Of a stretch of DNA of 23,069 nucleotides, positions 1 to 10,337 are shown one piece after another. Source of the DNA: Phallusia fumigata (taxonomy: Eukaryota > Chordata > Ascidiacea > Phlebobranchia > Ascidiidae); NCBI GenBank assembly GCA_008931825.1, contig QXVZ01029944.1:1-23069 (forward strand), written 5' to 3'. The translations under genes and the position numbers were made by a program. The notes beneath the pieces were generated by a model. It searched no databases, was not told the DNA's origin, and was given only the letters and a program-made list of their open reading frames with translations. Numbering within the stretch: the first letter of the stretch is position 1; each line of letters opens with the position of its first letter.

Positions 1-2441
1 TAATTCAAGTAGCGTAAATCCACAAATATTCACTGTTCATTGCAACAACAAAGACTGATGCCAAAGTCTATAGAAAGAATTTGGTTTAAATATTTGCTAG
101 TTGCACAGGCTATGCATGCTTTACAGACTATGGTTTGCAACCGTGAGAATTACAAACATTCTTTCAGCCTTCAGAGACCCGTTTTAATTGGCACAATAAT
201 TCTTGATTTATTGTACTAACAAAATCTCCAAATTTACACCAGTTTCTGTCGTTTCCAGTTTTCTGTCAGGCCTGAGACAGCAAATTCCTTTTCACAGCGA
301 TATCATGTTCCCTATAGCGTAAATATACCCGGAAGGGTGTCATGGCGCAGAGCATTCTTTGTTTTATGAATTTGGATTTTTTGTTGTTGGCACTAAGCCA
401 CAAGTTTATAACGTTGCACTATTGAAACTTTTTAAATCACCGAAGACGTCAGTTACTTTGTCATATGCCTTCACACCTTCATACTTGTGTGTAATTGTTG
501 TATCATACACCTTGAAATATTGATGCAGCGAAATATTAACTGCCCTCGAACAATATATCGTAGCTGCGAAAATTTTAGAGTTGATGCAACTCTCTATCTC
601 TATATACTCCTGCTTAATTCTAAGCACTTCTCTTGTCGTACAGTATAGGCTCCATTAATCTTTTTGTTTACGATGGTATTTATAGAAATCGGAAAAACTT
701 CTACTCATAATGACTGTCTTAAAGACTTATTTCAGTTTTCCGCCTTCCAGGCCTAGTTTAAACAAATAACAAACTGTTGCAACGATGTCTAAGTTTTATT
801 GCATCAGGACAAGCCTCGACCAGCCATTCACTCCATCGTGTCCTTTTTCACTCTTTTACATGGCGTCACCGGTTTCCTAAAACGTCACACCGCACCAGCT
901 AGGCATTGGCAAGACGTGCATGGCTAACTGCAAACAATCAACGACCGTATTTTTTGGCACTTTTCAATGGACGTTTACCACCTGTCGCCTTTCCAATAGA
1001 CTTGAAATAGAATCGCCCTGACTGTCTATGCAAATTTAATCCATATTCGGCTGCCATCTCTGAAATGAACCTAAACTAAAGAGGCTAATAAACTCTGCTA
1101 TTACCTATCCTAGAATTGTTTTGTACATGAACTGTAATTGTTTTGGACGTGAACTGCAACTACTTATAACATTGACAATCGCACTCCAAAAGTGATAAGG
1201 TGTCACAAAACCAAGGAACACCATAATTAAGTGATCCTAAAAAATAAATGGAAATTCGGATTATATTGTTTCTCTACTATGTATTAAATTTACCAATTTT
1301 GCTGCCAAAAACCGCGTAAGTTAACAAGACCAAGCACACGCACTTTAGAAAAAACTTTTCGTATTTTCTAACGCAAGTAATTTTATCTGAAAAAACTGTA
1401 AAACACACATCGGTCAAAAACAAAAAGCCCATTTTTACTTCTAAAAACCACTAGGCAAAAAACGCAGCAGCATCACGCCAATATACTTAAACCAAAGCGT
1501 AAGGTAAACAATAATGCTCCAAACAGCCTTATGTCACTGAACGTTTTCAACGTCATCGTCGTCTTCCGCTGCGAAGTCTGAACGCCCATACGACGTCATA
1601 AGGCGTTGCCAGCGATATCTGATTCATTCAAAGCTATGATTCCTTGTTGTTTAACAGATGCAAATCATGCTTCACGTATTTAGTTATTTCCGATCGACCT
1701 ATTTCCTTCATAAAGTTGCTTTTAGGTCGTAGAACTTTAAGCTGCTGCTTGTGCAGAAAGGAACTCACTGGCCGCGCGTACTTTTTCTTGCGGTTGTCGC
1801 GCCGGGAAGAGGTGATGACAGGCAGGCGGGACGGGCGTTAAAAATAATAAATAAAAATGACCAAGTTGATAGTCTGAACAACAGGCTCTACAAGCCATGG
1901 TGGGTAAACTTTACGCTGCTGAAACCCGATATTCTAAAACCCAGATCTCGAAGAGCCATATAACAAAAAAATGGGAATCCCTAATTTTTTGAAGTACACA
2001 TTAAAGAACATAGCAAATACATTGTGATCTAAATGTTTCAACAATTGCTGTGGTTATGCAGCGCATTAAAAGTATTTGCAACTAAACTAAAATTCGGAGA
2101 AAAGTACCAAGAGCCGCATATAGGTGTAAAGAGTGGCATGCGGTTCGCGAGTCCCAAATTGGCCACCCCTGGTATAGCTGTCATGGAATCTATATGTTGA
2201 CAATAGAGGGACGGAAACGACTCATTTGAACTAAAGATCACAGTTAATTATTAAAAAACTGTTATAAGCTTGGTCAAAAGGCCCACAAGCAACGTTGCTA
2301 ACGAGTTTTTACCTTTTTATCAATGTTCGCATAGTATTTCAATAGAGGACATATAGCCAGACCACCGGGCATTCTTGTGCCCATGACTTTGCAACCTAAT
2401 TTTTTAATTACATGACAAATTAAAAAATGAAGTTCGAAAGT
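1..2441. other. Intergenic DNA, no supported gene
   Basis: I see no supported gene here. The open frames are short (under about 75 codons), have no recognisable motif and are not joined by convincing splice sites into anything larger. The stretch around 1550-1840 is more GC-rich than its surroundings and holds two overlapping short frames of arginine-rich, low-information sequence. It could be a promoter or an exon of a gene lying to the left, but nothing in the sequence decides this. Confidence 0.5.
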
Positions 2442-2442
2442 C

Positions 2443-2507
2443 GGCCAAACGAAACTTGTCATCAGTCTGTGACAAGGAAGTTCCATGTTGCTCATTTTCG
2501 TTTGGCC
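2443..2507. repeat. Nested inverted repeat (hairpin)
   Basis: A perfect 12-bp outer arm (GGCCAAACGAAA at 2443-2454, complement at 2496-2507) encloses a 7-bp inner arm (CTTGTCA at 2455-2461, complement at 2470-2476). Together they could form a stem with an asymmetric bulge and an 8-nt loop. It lies about 140 bp left of a hAT-like MITE and may be a fragment of another foldback element. No coding role is supported. Confidence 0.6.
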
Positions 2508-2641
2508 AGTCCAATGTTTCGGGTCCGGAAAATTACTAAAACAGTCAAACATGACATGACGGTTAAAATACCCGCAACTGAGAACTGAAACAGTTATCTC
2601 GCGACGCAAAATTATGACCGTCCACAATGTCGTTATGCCGT

Positions 2642-2930
2642 TAGGGGTCGACAACCGTTTCAAGGCCGCGGCCCAAAACCAAGAACACCAATTAGGTCTC
2701 AGCGGGCCGTACTAATTTTTTTACTTACAATTTTATCCGTTTACTGTTTTCAGCGTTGTATTAACTTGCGAACTTGGGGCATTTTATTTGAAACATCTCC
2801 CTATTTACTTGCAGACTTATCCTAACAAAAGTTGTAACAGTTCTTAACGAAAACGTAAAGGGGCTGCGGGTCGGTTGATTTTGCTTGGCGGACCGGATTT
2901 GGCCCGCAGGCTTTGGGTTGCCAACCCCTG
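2642..2930. mobile_element. hAT-like non-autonomous element (MITE)
   Basis: The right end, read on the minus strand, starts CAGGGGTTGGCAACC and runs into a GC-rich block (CTGCGGGCC). This is the style of end typical of hAT-superfamily elements, which begin CAG-G. The left end, on the plus strand, starts TAGGGGTCGACAACC and also runs into a GCGGCC-rich block. The two 15-nt ends agree at 12 positions. The roughly 290-bp interior has no transposase, so this would be a non-autonomous derivative. The 8-bp flanks (TATGCCGT and CGATGGAC) do not match as a target-site duplication, so the element is old or one boundary is misplaced. Confidence 0.5.
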
Positions 2931-4657
2931 CGATGGACTAACGTATGGAGGATTAATCTGTACCTTTGTTTTCTGTGTACGTCGCCCTAGAAGACAATTT
3001 TACCATTGTCATACAGGTGTTCTCATTCACGACTTTGATAAATCTTGGGCAATGTTTTCAACCTTTGTCGAAGGAGTCGTACTGCGACTTTTTGGGCTAC
3101 CAGGACGAACCAACCACCTCTTGTAGTAAGCAAGTATGTCCCCAAGTTTAAACCCACTGCTCAATAAGAACCACTTTTGGGTTCGGTTTAATCGGTCCAA
3201 ACCAGTGATATTTAACTTTTATAAAGTTCTGTGGTAAACATTTAGACATTCGTATTCCCGGACGTGATTTGTTTTGGTTTTGTTTGTAGCTGCTGAAGCG
3301 AACGTGCTCATTAGGCTTTAGTTGCGCGGGAATTTTCACTGATCATGCAATCGGTCAAAGCACGCTTAGTGACTACACAGCTTACGCCATAACACGGTCT
3401 TCCGAATAACGTCAATGTCACTGCCTTTCTAGGAAATGTTGAGGTGACGAGTGATACTGATGTTTCGCGCGTTGCATGCCGAGGGGCTTTGGGTCAACAC
3501 ATTTCCTCCATGGCCGTTTGTAACAATAATTTTTGGTACAGTTAGTCTTACAAACAGTCTATAAAAAAGCAAAACAAAGATTGCTGAACCGCCTGGTGGC
3601 GACAAATACACTAGTTTGCGATTAAAACCGGCTTGATGCAATATTTTTGAACTGTACAACCTTATATTGGTCCATCCAAAAAATACAAAGCTTATTATTA
3701 GTATTATTTGTTGCGGAAGAAGCCACTGTGTTATGTCCCTAACAACTTTACATGTAAAAGTTTTTATAGCGGTTGCAAAACTTTTGCGAAAATGTTTTGC
3801 CAACTTGATAATTTCATTAAATTTGCCCCAAATAAAACTACATAGCTAGTAAGTGTGCTAAAGTTGGATATTAAAACTTGTTTGTGGGGTATTGTCGCGT
3901 TTAGCCCGAAATGGTCGCAACTTGATTAAATCAAAGAAGATTTAATTGTCATCTGTAGCACAGGATTAAAAACAGGGACTTTACCTGAAGGGACATTTTC
4001 CAAATTTTGCAAAATAAATGCAAATATTGTTTGTTATTTCGTTAGTACTTAAAACCGCCCTGAAAAGACACATGTTGTTTATAAAACAAGCTTGCATTGT
4101 AACGATATGCGAATGAAAAAAAAACGTTTCAGCTTTTTTGTCTTGCCCAATACATTGACACCAGCAAGTAGGGCAAATGGTGGTGCTTAGCCCGCCTGGA
4201 ATCCGGAAAAAAGTAATTTAATAATTATGTATATTCTGCCAAAAAATCTTAGTAATAAAAAAGTATTTAAATTGCCGAAATATATCTTTGCGTCTATCAT
4301 GTGTTAAGATTTGCCTTCTCTGCCTGCACCCAGAGCCCAGTTATTTTAGACAATGGCGATTCAAGAAATGCTGATTTCCATTGACAAATTGTGTTACAAA
4401 GTGGAACAAGTGTTTGCCTGCTTAAAAGACCATGTGATCTTGCAATCGCAAGTATTAATTTTTTTTCGGATTTGCGACTAACGCGATTATTCTAACAGAA
4501 AATGAGCGACTGTCCCCATTACATGCTAACCATTGAAGATTTATAAGTTAACTGCAGCAGTCTACCTGCAACCTAAATCATGAAAAAAGTTAATAATATG
4601 TTTTAAAAAGGGGCTGCCAACTTTGTAGTACAATTATTTGAACTACACATTCTCAAA
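2931..4657. other. Intergenic DNA upstream of the DJ-1 gene
   Basis: No gene is supported. A 124-codon minus-strand frame (3803 down to 3429) contains a creatininase-like NGHGGN hexapeptide near 3504, preceded on that strand by a pyrimidine-rich tract ending in AG. The rest of the frame is not recognisable, so it is treated as a curiosity and not a gene. The final ~300 bp before the DJ-1 ATG are AT-rich and show no clear TATA box. Confidence 0.5.
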
Positions 4658-5934
4658 ATGGGAGACAAAAAAGCAATGGTCTTGGTGGCAGACGGCACAG
4701 AGGAAATGGAGGCAGTTATTGCAATCGATGTCCTTCGCAGAGCTGGGGTAAAAACTGCCACAGGAGTGTTTTGTTATCGACCATGTGTTCTTATAAATGC
4801 CCAATTTTACTGGCTACATGGTAGTTGCATAATAACAACTGCATCAAGTGTTTTTTATATTTGGTTTGTAACATTTGTGTGAATGCAAAGTCTTATTTGA
4901 AAATATATTCACTTTACTTTTATTTAGAGTAACTAAATATATATCACCTAGACCTCAAATAACTTAACTGAAAATGTGCCAATTTAAGCGAACATTGATT
5001 TAGGTAAATGTCATTGTTGCCAGCGTAGAAGGAAGTGGACCAGTAACTTGCAGTCGACAGGTAAAGATAGTTCCTGATGCGGATCTTGCTACAGCTTTAC
5101 AATCTGGCCCATATGATGCCATTGTCTTGCCAGGGGGTATGCCAGGAGCAAAAACTTTTGCCAAAGTAGGTGTTTTGAAATAGAATTTTAAATTCTGATA
5201 GTCAATCTTGTCTTATTTGTTTTGCTGCAGGCCACTGTAGTAAAAGACATTTTGTCAGAACAGATCAAGGGAGAAAGAATTGTTGGTGCAATCTGTGCAG
5301 CACCGATTGCTCTTAAATCGCATGGGCTGTTCCTGGGAAAGTCACTGACATCTTATCCAGCAGTTAAACAGGAAATGGAAGGTGATGATTCTTGTTTGTG
5401 TGCAGCGAAACAGCCAACATTTAACTCATTTGGAACTTTTGATATTTTGACTGCAAAGTTTAAATATGTTTGCAAGCCTACATTTTGTGTGATGGTTTCA
5501 AATACCGAAGTACTAGTATGAAACATGCTGATCACAAAAACTCTGTATGCAGTAAATCATCCTGTTACAACCAAGTTTAAATTTTTCAAACAGGCAAAAT
5601 GATACAACAAAAAAATATTGGTACACTTGTAATATGCATGTATGACTCAGTAGTAACATGCACTAATACATTGCTGCTAGTTTAAGTCCAAATACCAACT
5701 GTTACATGCTTTTGCTAATGTTCGGTAGTTAATTTTATCAGCATGCCAACATCATTATGAACCTACAATGTTTTTTTGGTAGGTTACAAATACAGTGAGG
5801 CAAGAGTGGTCAAAGATGGAAATCTGATTACAAGTCAGGGTCCGGGCACAGCCTTTGACTTTGCTCTGGCTCTGGTGGAAGCTTTATGTGGCAAAGAAAA
5901 GCGTGATGAAATTTGTAAACCAATGCTCATCTAA
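4658..5934 (+). CDS. PARK7: DJ-1/PARK7-like protein, four exons
   Basis: Exons 4658-4747, 5004-5165, 5231-5381 and 5783-5934 join in frame (phases 0, 0, 1) with GT..AG introns of 256, 65 and 401 bp. The product is 184 residues; human DJ-1 has 189. DJ-1 is a cytosolic, dimeric redox sensor of the DJ-1/PfpI superfamily, linked to oxidative-stress protection and glyoxal detoxification. The N-terminal strand and helix read [20 protein letters not shown] with Glu18 conserved. The nucleophile elbow [10 protein letters not shown] puts the catalytic cysteine exactly at residue 106. Further family landmarks are YDAIVLPGG and [20 protein letters not shown]. Cys46 is conserved, but the human Cys53 position is Val and the human His126 position is Tyr. 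The start sits about 12 residues before the catalytic Glu18 region, as in other DJ-1 proteins. Reading through the first donor would give an unrelated frame, which supports splicing there. The identification is secure; the exact borders rest on frame and family fit. Confidence 0.95.
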
Positions 5935-6010
5935 AATGTTACCAGGTCCTATTTTTTTGCTGTTTATGGTACTATCGATTCAATCAAGTTCAAACCACTA
6001 ACAAACCAAT

Positions 6011-7037
6011 TATGGTGGTATGAGACAGTTTAAAATGTGAAGTGAAAGCAGTAAATTAGCACCTAAAGAAAAAATATCAGTTCGGGCCAAATATGCATAA
6101 AGTTCAGTTGTTCAAAACAAATCCTCCAAAGATTTTTCGATCTTTTTGACTGGAGCCACTCTTTTTCAAACATTGACGTAAACTGACTCGATTTGTCACC
6201 CGGAAATGGGGAGTGCCGTGCTTGCAGTTTTTTTGCAAACAATATTGTTTGTAACTTCAAAATTTAATATTTGATATAAAAGTTTAGGCAAAAGTTGCGT
6301 TAGCGTGGGAGAGGTGGGGCAGTAAATTTAGTTGTTCCGTGATCTTGTTCAAAAGCTGACCCGATGACTGTTGGTTTAGTGTCGTCTTTTATGCAGGTAA
6401 ATGAACGTCACATTAACTTTTGATGGACAAACTAATAAAGTGGATATTGATTATTGATAAACAACTACAAACAAATTGAATCGCGAGAGTCCCACTACCA
6501 TGGTCCGTTGCAAGGTTGTGTTTTACATCTGATGTCTAGCAANTTTTATGGTGTTACAAGACAGTTTGAAATGTGAAGTGAAAGCAGTAAATTAGCACGT
6601 AAAGAAAAAAATATCAGTTCGGGCCAAGTTTTTCGATCTTTTTGACTGGAGTCCACTCTTTTTCAAACAATGACGTAAACTGACTCGATTTGTCACCCGG
6701 AAATGGGAGTGCCGTGCTTGCAGTTTTTTGCAAACAATATTGTTTGTAGCTTCAAAAAATGATTTGAAATTTAATATAAAAGTTTAGGCAAAAGTTAGCG
6801 TGGGAGAGGTGGGGCAGTAAATTTAGTTGTGCCGTGATCTTGTTCAAAAGCTGACCCGATGACTTTTGGTTTAGTGTCATCTTTTATGCAGGTAAATGAA
6901 CGTCACATTAACTTTTGATGGACAAACTAATAAAGTGGATATTGATTATTGATAAACAACTACAAACAAATTGAATCGCGAGAGTCCCACTACCATGGTC
7001 CGTTGCAAGGTTGTGTTTTACATCTGATGTCTAGCAA
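6011..7037 (+). repeat. Tandem ~0.5 kb duplication joined at an N
   Basis: The segment about 6011-6542 is repeated at about 6547-7037, with the single undetermined base 6543 at the join. The copies are highly similar but not identical. The first has about 41 extra bases near 6089-6130, and there are scattered single-base and homopolymer differences. A near-perfect tandem copy broken exactly by an N is what results when two alleles of one locus are laid end to end in an assembly of a polymorphic diploid. It is more likely an assembly artefact than a real tandem repeat. Confidence 0.85.
6434..6439 (+). terminator. Possible poly(A) signal for DJ-1
   Basis: AATAAA about 500 bp after the DJ-1 stop codon. 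A second copy lies at 6929-6934 because the whole segment is duplicated. No closer canonical signal was found, but the gene may use a variant signal, so the assignment is weak. Confidence 0.25.
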
Positions 7038-7260
7038 GGTTTTTCAAAATTATGGTAACCGTCAGTGGGCGCTAGATAGGTGGGTTACGTCGAAACGCAT
7101 CTGGTATAAAACATATAGTTGGAGGGTCGGATTAGCTGGTGCTCGGCCCCTAATAAATAGTGATATAATTACGCAAAATAATTTTTTCAAAGATTAAGCT
7201 TTTGGAGTTGCCGAGTTTGCTTATTGCTACATCCAATGCCTTTTATAGACACTACAGAGT

Positions 7261-8209
7261 TTCCAATATTGTTCAAAGAGTCCGGGCTTCCCTCCACCAA
7301 TAAAAAGCAATTGTCAGAACCTGATCTCGGACAAAAAACATTTCATCGAGCAAACATCAGTCCATTCCACTTTATTTTGGTTACAGAGGCTGGTATCAAT
7401 ATTCGGCAGTGACGGAATTGTTACTTTATGGCGTAATCGTAAAAAAAACAGAACTGGTTTTGCCCTGGTGAAGTTAAGGTAAATTTAAAGGGGATTTATA
7501 TGTCACGACAAACGTCAGTAGCAATACGTCACCAGATAGTGACGTCCACAAATCTGATGTAATGGAAACCTACAAAGCTGGTGGAAAAAAAACGAGGTGT
7601 ATCCTGTTACAAAAATATTGCAACAACCACAACCAACGTTTGGGAAAGGTCACACTTACACTGGCAAATGTACACAGTGCAACACAAATAGACCATACAT
7701 ACGTAGTTCACACGCATATAGGATGTTGCGCCAACAATGTGCCTCTAAATCAAAGGTCGCCACAGCATGCTGTGTATAAAAACATTACGCTACCTTTGAT
7801 GGGGAAAGTGGGCGTGTCGTTTTTCCCCGGGTGCTGTCCCCTTAAGAATAAAACGTTTTTACAGTCGTGTATAACTGCCACGAGTCTTCCATTGCACAAA
7901 AGGTGGATTAAAACCGCTTTTAGCACCACAAAGTAACCATGTTTGTAAAGCAAATCGCTGCCTGTAGCAAAATAGAACGTGTGATAACAGATGGGAGCAC
8001 AAAATGATGCTTATTATTCGCCCACATGTACAATTCATTAAAGTTGGCTCTTAATATAAATTTTACCTAAACTCCAATACAATATTGAACAGTCCCAGCG
8101 CTCCCAGTGGAATATAGCATGGTTCAGACTCTTCTCTAACTCCAAATTATGTTACCGCTGCGTAATGTTTAACATTTCCTTTTTCATCTGCGACCTATTT
8201 CATCATGTC
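7261..8209 (+). repeat. Dispersed ~0.95 kb repeat, copy A
   Basis: This block is repeated in the same orientation at 10751-11696 with roughly 90-95% identity by eye, including small indels. It carries open frames (for example 7562-7936), but indels shift the frame between copies, so they are not under coding constraint. No terminal inverted repeats, target-site duplication or transposase motif were found. It may be a non-autonomous transposable element or a fragment of one. Flanking sequences share nothing with those of copy B beyond the junction bases. Confidence 0.8.
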
Positions 8210-10236
8210 GCAATGGTCACTTTGGAGGGGTGAATAGTCGTCCCAAAATACATCATTGAAAGAAGGCGTGGTGGCCGTCCAATCCTAAAAATAAGCACCT
8301 GAACTTACTGCGTGAAACTATTTGCAAAGTAACGCACGACAAACTCTACAACATTTTCCTTTGTGAAAAAGGTTTTCGACAAAGGTCATGTTGATAGTTC
8401 GTTCGTAAGTGTTTGGACATTCTAACAGGCCATGTGATTTTCCGTGGCGCAACTCAAATCACGTGCCATGTCACGTGCGTCAACAAACATTCCTTCAGCC
8501 CTCAGGAGAACAGCTCGTTTTCACGTGTGCACTCCATATCAACACAAATTGGTTCCTTGAACCTTTGCTGACCAACATAGAGCCAGACCCTTATGGTCAG
8601 ATCAAGGAAATAAAACAGAGCAAATACAAAATCAAAACTAAACAAGCTTTATATGGGACTCTTTCGAGTTGTGAACTATTTTACGCGGTTATGTTATATA
8701 GTTTTAATACTATTCGGCACACTGAATCGACGAAAACGTTGCCCTGTTGATTAACTTTCTCATCACTGATGTTTGTCTGCGTGGGTTTTTGTGGTGAAGC
8801 CAGCATAATTAAACTGACAACGCCCCCTTATTCGAGCGATAAGAACGTAAAAGATAAATACACTAGAATTTAGTTGCAAAATGGAAAAGACAAGAAACAC
8901 ATCACACTTTGGTCGGTGGTGAAATAAGTTTCATGTAATAAGTAGCAAAATGAAAAAAGTGCAGACACAGTACCAAGACGTCTCAAACATTGGCAGGATT
9001 CAAACCATCCGAATCCTAAACAGGCGTGCCTTGGTAATTATGATTTTGACCCATTCCAACATTTAATTGGGATTTCCAACTTTGGGCCGGTCTCACTTAT
9101 CTGTGTTATGACGAGACCAGCAGTCCTGGTCCTGGGTAAAAAAATAGCGCGGCTTGTCCAACGTGCAGCTGCATGGCGACGATTAGCAGAAAATAAAGCA
9201 CTTTTATCTAACGTTTAACAAAATTGGCAACGGAATGCAAAAGTAAAAGTGTTTTTAATTCATGAGATGAACGTCATTGGTGCACGGGAATTTTTTTTAT
9301 ATTTTCCTTAATTAGATTATTGTTTCTGTTGTTTCTTCGTTAAATTTGCAATGATCGGGTGATTATTGGTCACAGAAAGCAACTAAATTGAAAAAAATCC
9401 GCTGTCAGCGATCAGGGCTTTTCTCTGTGCGACCTATATGTAAATGAGGTAAACAATTAGAGAAGGCGCGTGCCTGTAAGACTGTTTACTGTAAGGTGTG
9501 CGCCTTATCAATGTTTTACGCGGGTTGCTTAATTGTATTCCGGTAAAAACAAGAAGCCAAAAAAGTTTTATTGTTTTGTTTAAGCAGTGAAAGAGAGTGG
9601 TCTACAACCACATCTTTCACTTCCACATTTGTAAGTTACCGGATGCTACATAACGTTTTTTTATTTATTACTTACATTTTTCATTGTTCGTCGGCGTATT
9701 GCACCTAATCCCTGACTTTAAATTTAACAGTTCTTCATCAATATTCTGGATTGGTAAATCCAAATCCAAAGAAAGCAGGCGTTTTGATTTATGTCGTCGT
9801 TTACGGATGGCACGGCGATTGTTTGCCATCACGTGACTTCTACGCCTCCAATTCTGGGGTTTTAACTCCGCTCACAACGACTCAGAAACTTCACAGCAAA
9901 TTTACCAACTTACGTCCACGGTTAACATGCACAGGTGCGAAGACACCAACTTCGCAACACATCAGACAGGCCCGCAAAAACCCACGTAAAGTTACGTACG
10001 ACATCAGTTTCCAACCCCTTTCACGTTTTTGTCATCAACAAACGTAAGGTCAGCATATGTGAACCACGTTGGATCGATTTTAGTGGCGCACAATCATTAT
10101 TACTGCCTTGCATTTTTTGAACAATTTACGGCAAAACGATCGGAAATTTTGCAGTTTCGCCAAATACAGTTTGAGAACCAGGAGAATAACCATTAAAAGC
10201 TTGTGTACAAGCTACCGGTTGCTGCCTTCGTTATAC
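8210..10236. other. Intergenic DNA upstream of gene 1
   Basis: No gene is firmly supported. The frame 8409-8750 (113 codons) has a plausible codon mix but no recognisable motif, no clear splice context and no counterpart elsewhere. It overlaps three CACGTG E-boxes at 8460, 8472 and 8522. The frame 9751-10047 is likewise unrecognised. Near 8990-9010 a GGATTCAAACC-type sequence resembles a degenerate tRNA B box on the minus strand, possibly a SINE remnant. A weak GC-rich inverted repeat lies at about 9463-9507. Confidence 0.4.
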
Positions 10237-10280
10237 TATATAAGCAGCGGGTTGTATAAAACCGAAGTATCCGTCATTCG
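10237..10280 (+). promoter_or_regulatory. Core promoter of gene 1 (TATA + TCATTCG)
   Basis: TATATAAG at 10237-10244, and a second TATAAAA at 10255-10261, precede GTCATTCG at 10273-10280. TCATTC fits the TCA-K-T-Y type of initiator, which would put +1 near A10276 and give a 62-nt 5' UTR before the ATG at 10338. The two candidate TATA boxes are 39 and 21 bp from this +1, so their spacing is less ideal than in the other family members. Confidence 0.55.
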
Positions 10281-10337
10281 TCAATTGTATCGGATTTCTA
10301 CTTCTACACCAGTTGTCTTCAAATAAAACGCAATAAA

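Noticed and set aside
2298-2663. 121-codon minus-strand open frame
   Set aside because: It runs across the nested hairpin and into the end of the hAT-like element, has no motif and no splice partners, so it is probably chance.
4748-4882. Continuation of the DJ-1 first exon to a 74-residue protein
   Set aside because: After codon 30 the reading departs from the DJ-1 family; the GT at 4748 is the donor, and the next family segment resumes at 5004.
7562-7936. 124-codon frame in repeat copy A, with a related 118-codon frame in copy B
   Set aside because: Indels between the copies shift the frame over the first part, which argues against coding constraint; treated as part of a dispersed repeat.
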